Source: Paraburkholderia sprentiae WSM5005 (GTDB lineage: Bacteria; Pseudomonadota; Gammaproteobacteria; Burkholderiales; Burkholderiaceae). From it: a DNA stretch of 64,000 nt. The notes beneath the pieces are model-generated. The model did not search any database. It was not told where the DNA came from and saw only the letters and a program-made list of their open reading frames with translations. The stretch lies in the NCBI RefSeq assembly GCF_001865575.2, contig NZ_CP017562.2:682001-746000 (forward strand). Direction: 5' to 3'. The position numbers were made by a program, and so were the translations under genes. This document shows, piece after piece, positions 1 through 8,378 of this stretch; position 1 is the stretch's first letter, and every line of letters begins with the position of its first letter.

Positions 1-233
1 TCGATGAACACGATCAGTTCGCGGTCGCGGAATTCGTTGATCTGGTTCTGGACCGAGGTGTGATTGCTACCGATGCGCCACGCGAGCCAGCGCACGCCAG
101 CATGGAACACGCGGTCCCCATCGATGATCTCGCAGAGAATCTCGAACAGGGCGCGGCGCACCGGACCGCGCAGTGGATGTTCCCGTGCCCACTTGCGCGC
201 CTTCGCGCGTTCGCTGAATTCGCGGCCGCTCAT
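1..233 (-). CDS. Helix-turn-helix protein of integrative element, partial (5' end only)
   Basis: The reading frame starts at ATG 233-231 and runs off the left edge, giving 77 residues. The start codon overlaps the stop of the gene upstream in an ATGA, which indicates translational coupling. The visible part is basic at the N-terminus and then has a winged-helix-like pattern (segments ALFEILCEII, WLAWRIGSNHTSVQ, RELIVFI). This resembles DNA-binding proteins of plasmids and satellites. It lies directly downstream of four iteron-like repeats, so it could bind them, but that is inference. The function beyond DNA binding is not known. Confidence 0.6.
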   Translation of the reverse strand, partial: MSGREFSERAKARKWAREHPLRGPVRRALFEILCEIIDGDRVFHAGVRWLAWRIGSNHTSVQNQINEFRDRELIVFI

Positions 234-985
234 GACGGGCCTCCGTCGCGATAACGGTTATCAGTGTCGACCAAAGTGGACATTCCGGCGACGTTGCTAA
301 CGGCTATCCGTGTCCGGAATTCCGCTGGTCCGCTATCGGCTATCCGCACCAACAATTGGCGCTCTCTTGATGCGCTAACGGTTATCCGGGGAAACTTTAT
401 TTTCCGGTTTGCATTCGGCCAGTCGCTGCGCCACTCGCTCATGCCGTAGCGGTCGATTGCGTCAGGACGCCGCCATGTCGGGATGCGGTCGAGCCATTCG
501 ATGGCGTGCGCCGGCAGCGACAGCGCGAGCAGATCGCGCACCCTGTCCAGACTGCGGCGCTCGCCGGGTCGAACGCAGAACACGTCGAGCGCGATGTCGA
601 GGCCGGCAGGCGCGAACTCGCAGGCAGCGCCCACGTCGATACCGGCACCGGTGAGCAGGTAGAAGCCTTCGAGTGGAACCGTCAGCAGCCCTCGCTGAAC
701 AAGGCGCTTGAGCGCGCGCAGCGTTGACGCCTTCGCGGACAGGTAGGCGGCCGAATGGTAGAACGCCCCGCGCCGCATGAACGGGTCGGGCGCGATGCCG
801 TGGACGGCCCATATCGCGAGCGGCGCGCAGACATCGCAGCCGCGCGGCCACGTAAGATACGGCTTGCCTTCGAACGAGTACCACTCGCCCATCTGTACGC
901 GCAGCGAGCCGGTCTGCGTCGCGCGATTGACGGCGCAGGCAAGGCCGAGGATGGCCCGCTGTTCGGGTGAGAGTCCGCGTCCCAT
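230..985 (-). CDS. Hypothetical winged-helix-like protein of integrative element
   Basis: This 251-residue protein starts at ATG 985, just downstream of the AlpA-like gene. Residues 1-120 have a replication- or regulator-like layout: an opening helix (LSPEQRAILGLA) and later a helix-turn-helix-like segment around STLRALKRLVQRGLL. I do not recognise a named family. The last ~50 residues are unusual because they are encoded by four copies of an iteron-like repeat, and the peptide repeats accordingly (RIADSG, RIAVSN, DNRYRD). The stop overlaps the start of the next gene. It is likely part of the replication or maintenance module of the element; this is inferred from position. Confidence 0.6.
   Translation of the reverse strand: MGRGLSPEQRAILGLACAVNRATQTGSLRVQMGEWYSFEGKPYLTWPRGCDVCAPLAIWAVHGIAPDPFMRRGAFYHSAAYLSAKASTLRALKRLVQRGLLTVPLEGFYLLTGAGIDVGAACEFAPAGLDIALDVFCVRPGERRSLDRVRDLLALSLPAHAIEWLDRIPTWRRPDAIDRYGMSEWRSDWPNANRKIKFPRITVSASRERQLLVRIADSGPAEFRTRIAVSNVAGMSTLVDTDNRYRDGGPS
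250..388. repeat. Four iteron-like direct repeats, candidate element origin
   Basis: Copies lie at 250-264, 296-310, 332-346 and 374-388. The shared core is GCTAACGGYTATCCG with one to three mismatches per copy; the first copy reads GATAACGGTTATCAG. Inside each copy is a short inverted repeat around TAAC-G-GTTA. Start-to-start spacing is 46, 36 and 42 bases. An AT-rich patch (GAAACTTTATTTTCC, 390-404) follows the fourth copy. Direct repeats next to an HTH gene and an AT-rich patch are the classic look of an iteron origin. They are embedded in the 3' coding end of the 251-residue gene. A role as operator or origin is inferred. Confidence 0.6.
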
Positions 986-997
986 GGCAGCCCCCGC

Positions 998-1255
998 TCA
1001 GGCCGGTTCTTCTTCGGTCGTGGGCTTCGCTTCGGCGGCGCGCACCGTGTGCCGCTCCAGCCACTCGCGCACGGCTTGCGGCGTGATGATGATAACGTGA
1101 CGTCCGACGCGCACCTCGTCAGGGCCGAGACCAAGCCGGCGGTTGTTGAAATAGCTGGTTCTCGACTGACGCATCAGCTCGCAGAACTCACGGATGGTGA
1201 GATTGCGCGTCAGTTCGGTGATTTCGGCGACGTTGAGATTGCGCTCCTGTTCCAT
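998..1255 (-). CDS. AlpA/excisionase-like DNA-binding protein
   Basis: This 85-residue protein starts at ATG 1255 with GGGAGA seven to eight bases upstream. The segment LTIREFCELMRQSRTSYFNNRRLGL followed by GRHVIIITPQAVREWLERH has the MerR/AlpA-type winged-helix pattern: a helix-turn-helix that picks a site, a short hairpin and a wing helix. Such proteins act as excisionases or activators of the integrase in P4-like satellites and genomic islands. It lies 12 bases upstream of the 251-residue gene and is probably co-transcribed with it. A 12-base perfect palindrome sits just upstream of its RBS and may be its own operator. Confidence 0.75.
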   Translation of the reverse strand: MEQERNLNVAEITELTRNLTIREFCELMRQSRTSYFNNRRLGLGPDEVRVGRHVIIITPQAVREWLERHTVRAAEAKPTTEEEPA

Positions 1256-1265
1256 TCCCGATCTC

Positions 1266-1277
1266 CCTGATATCAGG
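1266..1277. promoter_or_regulatory. Perfect palindrome upstream of AlpA-like gene
   Basis: CCTGATATCAGG is a perfect 12-base palindrome ending about 10 bases before the start codon of the AlpA-like gene. Its last bases run into the ribosome binding site. Position and symmetry suggest an operator for autoregulation; no protein partner can be read from the sequence. Confidence 0.35.
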
Positions 1278-1348
1278 CGGCTCCGAATGAACCGCGATCA
1301 GTGGAAATCTAGACGGGGATGAAGCGTCTGAAAACGAACACGAAGGGC

Positions 1349-1365
1349 CACGCAAAATCTGCGTG
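1349..1365 (-). terminator. Hairpin after hypothetical gene
   Basis: CACGCA (1349-1354) pairs with TGCGTG (1360-1365) around a five-base loop, 20 bases after the stop of the minus-strand gene ending at 1385. There is no U-run after the stem on the minus strand, so termination strength is doubtful. Confidence 0.25.
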
Positions 1366-1384
1366 CCTTGAATTTTTCGTGGGG

Positions 1385-1978
1385 TTATCCCTGATGACCG
1401 CTGTAAGCGCGAGCCAGTTGCCGCATCAGTTCGACGGCCTGCCGGTTCTCGTCGTAAGCCTTTTCAACAGCACGCACACCCAGATGGAAGTGCGGGGCGA
1501 CTTCCCTGATGGCCTCCTTGCGAGGCGCTTCCTCGTGCGCTGCCGTTCTCCGTTCGATGGATTCGCAGACGGCATTGCAGATACGGATGGCCTTCTCGCG
1601 GCTGCGCCGTTGCTGCTGGCTCGGGGGTCGGGGAAGCAGGCACGGGAACGAGACCCGCCAGTTCTTCAGGTCGTCGCCGTCGCGCGGCGGTGTCATGAAG
1701 CGCTGAGCGACCTCGATGGCCGCGCGCTGCGAGAGCATCAGCGACTCGCCCGAACGGATCGCGGCCTGCGCGTCGTGGTAGAAAATCCACTCGGACAGCA
1801 CGCCGATGTCATCGTCGAGCATGTCGAGAAAGTCCGTTGCCTGCCTCGGGCTGCACGGCCATGTCCAGCAGCCGGTCGCCAGTTCGCCTTCCATCATCTG
1901 GCGGAAGTGGTCGCGCATCGCGAGCCTGTCGGCCAGTTCGGCGCTGTAGCGCTGATACGGCGAATCGTCGGCGTTCAT
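1385..1978 (-). CDS. Hypothetical protein of integrative element
   Basis: This 197-residue protein starts at ATG 1978. It is mostly helical in composition with several Trp and Met residues in the first half (residues 35-75) and a basic centre (RSREKAIRI). The C-terminal third (HFHLGVRAVEKAYDENRQ) looks like a helix-turn-helix or coiled segment, but I do not recognise a family. It lies between the integrase and the AlpA-like regulator, a slot usually filled by poorly conserved island genes. No signal peptide or membrane segment is seen. Confidence 0.6.
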   Translation of the reverse strand: MNADDSPYQRYSAELADRLAMRDHFRQMMEGELATGCWTWPCSPRQATDFLDMLDDDIGVLSEWIFYHDAQAAIRSGESLMLSQRAAIEVAQRFMTPPRDGDDLKNWRVSFPCLLPRPPSQQQRRSREKAIRICNAVCESIERRTAAHEEAPRKEAIREVAPHFHLGVRAVEKAYDENRQAVELMRQLARAYSGHQG

Positions 1979-2060
1979 CCTTGTCCCTGTTGAACCACAA
2001 GGGATTCAGATTAACACCGGCGAACGATGACGCATTAACCAGTTCGCCGCAGGCACAGCG

Positions 2061-2084
2061 AAAAAAAAGCCCCCATGCGGGGGC
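2061..2084 (-). terminator. Intrinsic terminator of the integrase gene
   Basis: On the plus strand A8 (2061-2068) precedes GCCCCC (2069-2074), a four-base loop and GGGGGC (2079-2084). Read on the minus strand this is a strong GC stem followed by U8, 25 bases after the integrase stop. It is a textbook intrinsic terminator. Confidence 0.85.
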
Positions 2085-2109
2085 TTCGTGGCAGGGCATC
2101 GGCAGTTGA

Positions 2110-3432
2110 TCAGGCAGCCTGGGCGCTGTCGTCGACGATCCCAGTTGTACGTGGCCGGTCGAGCAGCGCCAGCGCTTCGGCCAGCTTCGTCTCGCGTGCC
2201 TTCAGATATCGCTGCGTCATGCGCCCGTCGCGATGACCGAGAATCTTCTGCACGTGATACGGTGACGCGCCCTCGTTGATCAGACGCGTAGCCATGTGAT
2301 GCCTGCAATCCATGAACCTGAAGCCCTCGATCTGCGCGGCCTGCTTGACCGCATCCCAGTCGCGGACCTCGCGCAGCGGCTCGCCGATCTCGTTCGTAAA
2401 GATGAATTCGAACCGTCTGAACGTCTGGTCGCGCCACGCCTTCAGCGTCGCGAGCGCTTCGGCGTTCAACGGGATCACGCGCGAGCGTTTGACCTTTGAT
2501 GTCGATGCCTCGACGGTGAACGTTTTCGCCTTCCAGTCGACCGCCGTCCAACGCGCGCGCAGCAGTTCACTACGCCTCAATCCGGTATTGATCGCGACGA
2601 TGATCGCGGGCTTCACGTGGTCGACGTACGCGTGATGCTCTCCCGGCACCTCAGCCAGCTTGCGACCGTCATGACGCGCCGCCGCTTCCGCCCGGATACG
2701 CGTCTCGCGCGCATCGAGCGCAGCACGCAGCCGCGCTTCCTCACCGGCCGTCAGTTCGCGGCCGTGCTCGTCCTCTTCAGGATCGACCTTGCAGCGCAGC
2801 CGCGCGCACGGACTAGCCGTGACGATCTCGTGCCCGACGGCGTGCGAGAACAGACCGCCGAGCGCGCCGAGCGTGCGGTTGATGCCGGAAGGCTTGTGGC
2901 CCGCCGCGATGCGCGCCTCGATCCATTTCTTCACCATCGGCCGGCTGACTTCATCGATTCGCTTTGACATCAGGTCGGGGAAGTCGCGCCGAATATTCCG
3001 CAGGCTCTGTTCCGGCGTTTCTGACTTCGTCGTGCCGAGCCAGTACGTCCGGTAGTCGCCATCGAGATACTGGCCCACGGTCGGCATCGCGCAGTGCTTC
3101 GCGTCGGCCACGCGTTTCTGGTGCTTGGCAACGCGCGCGGCGGGCGTGTCGGCCTTGTGATCGGTGGTAGCGGTGAATGCGCGTACTGCTGCGCGCGCTT
3201 CCTCGACGGTCATCGCCGGCCAGCGGCCGAGCGCCTTCTTCTGCTGGCCGGCCGGCGATGACCAGCGATAGACGAAACTCGTGCTGCCGTTCGGCCGCAT
3301 CCGCAGACCGAAGCCGGTCAGCTGGTCGTCATAGATATCGCGCAGTTTCGGCGCGCCGCCGTTCGCGATGGTGGCCGCACGCTCGCTTTCGAGCCGGCGG
3401 ATCAGTTCGCGGTTGATTCGTTGCTTCGCCAT
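2110..3432 (-). CDS. Tyrosine recombinase / site-specific integrase
   Basis: This 440-residue protein is a P4-type tyrosine integrase that would integrate and excise the element to its left. Residues 1-110 are the arm-binding domain (LTGFGLRMRPNGS, ALGRWPAMTVEEAR), ~115-215 the core-binding domain, and ~230-410 the catalytic domain. Catalytic residues are Arg286 (NTGLRRSEL), a Lys near 313-315, Arg377, His400 (LGHRD) and the nucleophile Tyr409 (MTQRYL). The first His of the HxxR box is Met374 here (FMDCRH), a variation from the usual FHDLRH. It carries its own terminator. The attachment site should lie on its upstream side, between it and the DsbA-like gene, but I could not find a repeat because the other end is outside the window. 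Confidence 0.93.
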   Translation of the reverse strand: MAKQRINRELIRRLESERAATIANGGAPKLRDIYDDQLTGFGLRMRPNGSTSFVYRWSSPAGQQKKALGRWPAMTVEEARAAVRAFTATTDHKADTPAARVAKHQKRVADAKHCAMPTVGQYLDGDYRTYWLGTTKSETPEQSLRNIRRDFPDLMSKRIDEVSRPMVKKWIEARIAAGHKPSGINRTLGALGGLFSHAVGHEIVTASPCARLRCKVDPEEDEHGRELTAGEEARLRAALDARETRIRAEAAARHDGRKLAEVPGEHHAYVDHVKPAIIVAINTGLRRSELLRARWTAVDWKAKTFTVEASTSKVKRSRVIPLNAEALATLKAWRDQTFRRFEFIFTNEIGEPLREVRDWDAVKQAAQIEGFRFMDCRHHMATRLINEGASPYHVQKILGHRDGRMTQRYLKARETKLAEALALLDRPRTTGIVDDSAQAA

Positions 3433-3686
3433 TTTCCTGTCCTCAAGTGACGGTTCGCGGCGCGAGGACTGAAAGAGGACAATCCACGCCGCGGACTCTG
3501 CTGGACTCAGCTGTGCTGAGTTGAACTTAAGGTCTTGATTTTGCTAGGATTTTCTGACGAAGATGAACTCTAGTACACGGCTTGAAACTGTCAAGCAGCC
3601 CCGCACAGGGGCAACGCCAATAGACCGACAAGTCAACAAGAAAAGGCCAACCCCTCAAAAACAGAGAAAAAAAGCAAAGGCGGACC
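3433..3686. other. Integrase upstream region, presumed element boundary
   Basis: This 254-base gap separates the integrase from the chromosomal DsbA-like gene. It contains no tRNA that I can fold. It contains a perfect inverted repeat, ACTCAGC-TGT-GCTGAGT (3505-3521), which could be an integrase arm site or a promoter operator. Base composition falls towards AT on the right (3530-3680). The attachment site should be here, but cannot be fixed without the other end of the element. Confidence 0.4.
3505..3521. repeat. Perfect inverted repeat upstream of integrase
   Basis: ACTCAGC and GCTGAGT flank a TGT loop, about 75 bases upstream of the integrase start. It is a candidate binding site for the integrase or excisionase, or an operator; this is position-based inference. 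Confidence 0.4.
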
Positions 3687-4334
3687 TTACGCCGCCTCCT
3701 TCCCCACAATCTCCTCAATCACCTGCACGAATTGCTCGACCGGCTGCCCGCCGGTCACCAGATACCGACGGTTGAAAATGATCGACGGCACCGATTGAAT
3801 GCCCATTTCCTGATTGTTCTTTTCCGCTGCGCGCACTTCGCCGGCATACGCGCCGCTCGTCAGCACCTCGCGCGCTTCGTCGGCGTCGAGTCCGACCGAC
3901 TCCGCAGCTTCCACCAGCACGTCATGATTGCCCGGATTCTTCCCATCGGAGTGATACGCGCGCAGTAGCGCGAGCTTGAGCGGCAACTGTTGGCCCTTCA
4001 ACCCGGCCCAATGCAGCAGGCGATGCGCGTCGAATGTGTTGTAGGTGCGTGTGCGCGGTCCGAACTCGAAGCCGACGCTCGCGCCGCGTTCACGGATCAT
4101 CGCCTGGGTTTCGGCGATTTGCGCGGCCGTGCGGCCGTATTTCTTGCCCAGATACTCGACGATGTCTTCGCCGTCAGATCCCATTTGGGGATTCAGTTCG
4201 AATGGATGCACGACGATATGCGCGTCGATCGTGTCCTGAAGCTGCGCGAGCGCGAGCTGCAGCGACGACAGGCCGATCGCGCACCACGGGCAGGCGATGT
4301 CGGAAACGAAATCGATGGTGAGTTGCGGCTTCAT
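3687..4334 (-). CDS. DsbA family oxidoreductase (FrnE-like)
   Basis: This 215-residue protein starts at ATG 4334 behind an AGGGA site; the frame is open further upstream but without a better start. It has the thioredoxin fold with an inserted helical domain: the CPWC active site at Cys15-Cys18 right after strand one, a helical insert ~60-160, and the cis-Pro loop (QSVPSIIF) near residue 185. No signal peptide is present, so it is cytoplasmic, as FrnE proteins are. FrnE-type proteins are thiol-disulfide oxidoreductases related to 2-hydroxychromene-2-carboxylate isomerases; the substrate is unknown. It is the first chromosomal gene beyond the integrase. Confidence 0.88.
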   Translation of the reverse strand: MKPQLTIDFVSDIACPWCAIGLSSLQLALAQLQDTIDAHIVVHPFELNPQMGSDGEDIVEYLGKKYGRTAAQIAETQAMIRERGASVGFEFGPRTRTYNTFDAHRLLHWAGLKGQQLPLKLALLRAYHSDGKNPGNHDVLVEAAESVGLDADEAREVLTSGAYAGEVRAAEKNNQEMGIQSVPSIIFNRRYLVTGGQPVEQFVQVIEEIVGKEAA

Positions 4335-4541
4335 GGTTGTCCCTGGCGAAATGAACGGCGATGCGGCCTGAAAAATGCGCCGCCACAATGCCCACAGCGT
4401 AGCGTGAATCGTCCGCCCGTGCAGTCCAGCCGAATTTGACCGCAAGACCCGGCGTGTTTTCCCGGCACCACACTCGTACACTAAGGCCATCGAGCCACTT
4501 TCACGGCGCGGGCAACGAGCCCGCCCGCCCATTGATCGACG

Positions 4542-5270
4542 ATGAACGCAATCGCTCCCACCCAAACAATCGACCAACGCGTCGACGCACTCGACTGGCC
4601 GCGGATCGAGCACGATCTCGACCAGTACGGGTGCGCCGCCGTGCCGCAACTGTTGACGCCGCGCGAATGCGACGCGTTGCGCGCACTCTATGCAACCGAC
4701 GCGCTTTATCGCAGCCGCATCGTGATGGCGCGCCATGGCTTCGGCCGCGGCGAATACAAGTACTTTGCGTATCCGCTGCCGCCGCTCATCGATGGCCTGC
4801 GCGGCGCCTTGTATCCGCACCTGGTGCCGGTCGCGAACCGCTGGAACGGGGCGATGGGCATCGACGTGCGCTATCCGCCGAAGCACGCGGATTTCATTCG
4901 ACGTTGCCACGACGCCGGCCAGATGCGTCCGACGCCGCTGATCCTGCAATACGGCGAGGGCGATTACAACTGTCTGCATCAGGATCTGTACGGTGAACAC
5001 GTGTTCCCGCTGCAGGTTGCGGTGCTGCTGTCAGAGCCGGGGCGCGACTTCACCGGCGGCGAGTTCGTGATGACCGAGCAGCGTCCGCGCATGCAGTCGC
5101 GCGCCGAAGTCGTGCCGCTCGGCAAGGGCGACGCGGTCGTGTTCACCGTGAACAGCCGGCCCGTGCAGGGCACGCGCGGGCCGTATCGCGTGAATCTGCG
5201 GCATGGCGTGAGCCGCCTGCGCTCGGGGCATCGGCACACGGTCGGCATCATCTTTCACGATGCGTTGTGA
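4542..5270 (+). CDS. 2OG-Fe(II) oxygenase family protein
   Basis: This 242-residue protein has the double-stranded beta-helix fold of Fe(II)/2-oxoglutarate oxygenases. Metal ligands are read as His146 and Asp148 (NCLHQDLYGEH) and His221 (NLRHGVS), with Arg231 as the likely 2-oxoglutarate anchor. The C-terminal part also has the FTGGEF and GDAVVF strands typical of prolyl-hydroxylase-like members. No signal peptide is seen, so it should be cytosolic. The substrate is unknown; relatives of this size are annotated only by fold. It lies alone between oppositely oriented genes, so there is no operon clue. Confidence 0.82.
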   Translation: MNAIAPTQTIDQRVDALDWPRIEHDLDQYGCAAVPQLLTPRECDALRALYATDALYRSRIVMARHGFGRGEYKYFAYPLPPLIDGLRGALYPHLVPVANRWNGAMGIDVRYPPKHADFIRRCHDAGQMRPTPLILQYGEGDYNCLHQDLYGEHVFPLQVAVLLSEPGRDFTGGEFVMTEQRPRMQSRAEVVPLGKGDAVVFTVNSRPVQGTRGPYRVNLRHGVSRLRSGHRHTVGIIFHDAL

Positions 5271-5373
5271 GCATCGCTGCCGGGGCAATGGCGCGACACT
5301 GCGCGTCGTGAGACGATAGCGGCCACGCTTCAGCGATCTGCCGTTATGGTCGCAAGACCCTTCGCCTCGTCCC

Positions 5374-6276
5374 ATGGAAAACCTGCTCAAGAAACTCGAT
5401 CTCACGTCGCTGCGCCTGTTCGTCGCCGTGTGCCAGGAGCGCAATATCGCGCGCGCGGCGCAGCGCGAGTTCATCGCGTCGTCGGCCGTGAGCCGGCGCA
5501 TTGCCGAGATCGAGGCACTGATCGGCCTGCCGGTGATTCAGCGGCAGTCGCGCGGCATTACCGTGACGCCGGTCGGCGAGACCGTGCTGCGCTATGCGCT
5601 TGCGATCATCGGCAACATCGAGCAGATGAGCGCGGAGCTGTCGCGCTTTTCGGCGGGCGTCAAAGGGCGCGTGCGGGTGGTCGCGAATCTGTCGTCGATC
5701 GTGCAGTTCCTGCCTGAAGACGTCGCCGCGTTCGGCCGCGCGTTTCCGGATGTATCGATCGAACTCGAAGAAGAAAGCAGCGCCGACGTGCTGCGTATCG
5801 TCGACGAACACGGCGCGGACTTCGGCATCTGCAATCCGGTCGCGGGCAGCGAGGCGTTCGAGCAGCTGCCGTACCGGCAGGACCGGCTCGCGGTGCTCGT
5901 GCCGGGCGGGCATCGGCTCGCCGGCGCGGCGCGGGTGAATTTCGACGATCTGCTGCACGACGGCTTCGTCGGCTTGCGCAGCGAAAGCGCGCTCACGCGT
6001 CTGCTTGTGCAGCAGGCGGCGAGCGCGGGCCGGCAGCTCGACGTGCGGATGCGCGTGAGCAGTCTCGATGCGCTGTGCCGGATGGTGCATGCGGGGCTCG
6101 GCATCGCGATCGTGCCCGAGCCAGTCGGCCTGCTGTACGTGAACACGCTCGACGTGCGGTTGCTGCCGCTTGCCGATGCATGGGCGGAGCGCCATCTGAT
6201 CATCGTCTTCAAGGCGCGCGAACAGTTGAGCGCGAGCGCGGCCGTGCTGGTGTCGTTCCTCGGCAGTCAGCCTTAG
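5374..6276 (+). CDS. LysR family transcriptional regulator
   Basis: This 300-residue protein has the LysR layout: a winged HTH at residues 8-67 (RLFVAVCQERNIARAAQREFI, with AVSRRIAEIEALIG as recognition helix) and a substrate-binding domain from ~90 to 300 (KGRVRVVANLSSIVQFLPED onwards). It precedes the aconitase and MFS genes in the same direction by ~140 bases and probably regulates them. The small-molecule inducer is not readable from sequence; by context it may be a tricarboxylate or related organic acid. Confidence 0.88.
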   Translation: MENLLKKLDLTSLRLFVAVCQERNIARAAQREFIASSAVSRRIAEIEALIGLPVIQRQSRGITVTPVGETVLRYALAIIGNIEQMSAELSRFSAGVKGRVRVVANLSSIVQFLPEDVAAFGRAFPDVSIELEEESSADVLRIVDEHGADFGICNPVAGSEAFEQLPYRQDRLAVLVPGGHRLAGAARVNFDDLLHDGFVGLRSESALTRLLVQQAASAGRQLDVRMRVSSLDALCRMVHAGLGIAIVPEPVGLLYVNTLDVRLLPLADAWAERHLIIVFKAREQLSASAAVLVSFLGSQP

Positions 6277-6417
6277 ACGGTCGCACCTACACGCGCACAC
6301 GCACGTCGCACCGCCGCGCAACCTCGAGCATTCGTGAAACGAGACGGCAGCGTTGCCGCACCGGCACTTCGGCAGCGGCCTTGCGCGCCTTATAGTGGGC
6401 GCAAGGAGAATGCAGCG

Positions 6418-8373
6418 ATGAGCGATACGATTCGTTTGGACGGCCGTGTGCTGTACCTGTCGCAGGACCCGGCCGTGATCGATGCGCAACTGGCCGGCGA
6501 CAATTTCACGCGCGAGACGGCGGGGCCGTTACGCGACAACGTGTCGACGGACGAGATCACGCCCGTCACCGTGATGCTCAGCTACGACGAGCGTCTCGGT
6601 CAGTACCCGTACGTCGGCTTCAAGGCCGGCGAGCGTTTGCCGATCGGCCGCAATGCGGTGAAGGACGGCGGCTTTCGCGTGACGGTGGCGGGCAAGCGCT
6701 ACGGCAAGGGCTCGTCGCGTGAATCGAGCCCGCTCGCGGAGTTGTCGGCTGGCATCCGGCTGATCGTCGCGGAGAGCTTCGAGCGTATCTATCAGCAGAA
6801 CTGCGACAACATCGGCATTCTGACCACGTCGGATTTTTCCGTGCTCGATCGACTGCTCGCGGGCGAAGCGGTGCCGATCGACGAATTCCTGAAGGGCCGC
6901 GACGCGCTCACGCAGCAGATCATCCGCAGCGGCGGGCTGCTCGCGTACAGCCGCTTTGCGGATTGGCCCGCGCCCGGCGAGCGGGCGAGCGATGCCACAG
7001 ACGACGTGCCGAGCGCGGAGCCGAAAACGCTGGTCGAGAAAATCATCGATCGTCACTTGCACCCGGGTACTGCAAGCGCGCAGCGCGGCGACGGTGTATT
7101 CATCGCCGCCGATTGGCGCTTCAGTCACGACTATTTCACCGGCATGTGCGCGCACTTGATGCATCGCGCGTTCGGCAAGCCAGCGCCGCTGCATGCGCCC
7201 GATCACATCATCGCGTTCCAGGACCATCTGGTGCTCGCGCCGCAGAGCATTCCGCACGTGCGCGACGGACTGCTGCCGGGCGTCGCGAATCTGATGGAGG
7301 GGCACACGTCGTTTTCGCGCGACTACCCGGTGCGCTCGCACGGCGCGCTCGACGGCGTGCCCGGCTCAGAGGGCATCTGTCATGCGTTGATGGCCGAGCA
7401 ATACGCGCTGCCGGGGCAGGTCGCGTGCGGCACCGATTCGCACACGCCGCATTCGGGCGCGCTCGGCTGCCTCGCTTTCGGCGCGGGCGCGACCGAAATC
7501 GCCAATAGCTGGGTCACGGGCTACGTGCGCTGCAAGGTGCCGCAGACGCTGCGCATCGAGATCGACGGCCAGTTGCGCGATGGCGTGACCGCGAAGGACC
7601 TCGTGCTGCATCTGCTGCGGATGGACGCGATCCGCTCGGGCGGCGCGATCGGCCTCGTGTTCGAATACGGCGGCGCGGCGGTGCGCGCGATGTCGATCGA
7701 CGAACGCGCGACGCTGACCAACATGGTCGCGGAACTCGGCGGCTTCACCGGCATCGTCGAGCCGGACGAACGCACGGTCGCGTTCTTGAAGGAGCGGCGC
7801 GGCATCGATTTCGTGCTGGAACGCTGGATGAAAAGCGACCCGGGCGCGACCCATCACGACACGATCCAAATCGACGCGAACGCGATCGAGCCGATGCTCG
7901 CACGTCCGGGCGACCCCGGCAACGGCGTGCCGGCGCCCCAGCTGGAACAGGACGTCGCGATCGATATCGCTTATGGCGGCTCGTGCACCGCGGGCAAGCG
8001 CGAGGACTTCGATTTCTATCACGAGGTGTTGCGTTGGGGCGTCGAGCACGGCCTGCGGGTGCCAGCGCGCACGCATCTCTTCCTGCAATTCGGCACGATG
8101 GCGGTGCGCGGGTATTGCGAGGAGCAGGGCTATCTGCCGGTGTTCGAACGCGCGGGCGTGACGCTCGTGATGCCCGGCTGCGGCTCGTGCGCGAACTGCG
8201 GGCCGGGACAATCGGCCAACGCCGGCGACGTGACGATCAGCGCGATCAACCGGAATTTCCCCGGCCGTTCGGGGCCGGGCGACGTGTGGCTCGCGAGCCC
8301 ATACACGGTCGCGGCGAGCGCGCTGGCCGGAAAAATCACGACGTTCGAACAATTGCGACGCGTGCACGGCTAG
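6418..8373 (+). CDS. Aconitase family hydro-lyase with swivel domain first
   Basis: This 651-residue protein starts at ATG 6418 behind AAGGAGA; the frame is open upstream but that stretch lacks an RBS. Residues ~35-190 form the LeuD-like swivel domain (DNVSTDEITP, YGKGSSRESSP). Residues ~205-650 form the LeuC-like catalytic part (CGTDSHTPHSGALG). The [4Fe-4S] cluster ligands are Cys523 (GGSCTAG) and Cys588 and Cys591 (PGCGSC). Swivel-first order is as in AcnB, but the AcnB N-terminal HEAT-like domain is absent. It should be a cytosolic dehydratase/isomerase of a hydroxy-tricarboxylate or similar acid. The MFS gene lies ~130 bases downstream. The exact substrate is unknown. Confidence 0.85.
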   Translation: MSDTIRLDGRVLYLSQDPAVIDAQLAGDNFTRETAGPLRDNVSTDEITPVTVMLSYDERLGQYPYVGFKAGERLPIGRNAVKDGGFRVTVAGKRYGKGSSRESSPLAELSAGIRLIVAESFERIYQQNCDNIGILTTSDFSVLDRLLAGEAVPIDEFLKGRDALTQQIIRSGGLLAYSRFADWPAPGERASDATDDVPSAEPKTLVEKIIDRHLHPGTASAQRGDGVFIAADWRFSHDYFTGMCAHLMHRAFGKPAPLHAPDHIIAFQDHLVLAPQSIPHVRDGLLPGVANLMEGHTSFSRDYPVRSHGALDGVPGSEGICHALMAEQYALPGQVACGTDSHTPHSGALGCLAFGAGATEIANSWVTGYVRCKVPQTLRIEIDGQLRDGVTAKDLVLHLLRMDAIRSGGAIGLVFEYGGAAVRAMSIDERATLTNMVAELGGFTGIVEPDERTVAFLKERRGIDFVLERWMKSDPGATHHDTIQIDANAIEPMLARPGDPGNGVPAPQLEQDVAIDIAYGGSCTAGKREDFDFYHEVLRWGVEHGLRVPARTHLFLQFGTMAVRGYCEEQGYLPVFERAGVTLVMPGCGSCANCGPGQSANAGDVTISAINRNFPGRSGPGDVWLASPYTVAASALAGKITTFEQLRRVHG

Positions 8374-8378
8374 AATTC

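Noticed and set aside
250-388. CRISPR array
   Set aside because: The repeats are short (15 bases), vary between copies, have spacing of 36-46 bases and lie inside a coding region with no cas genes.
3433-3686. tRNA gene as the integration target
   Set aside because: No cloverleaf can be folded, and no CCA end or anticodon arm is seen in this gap.
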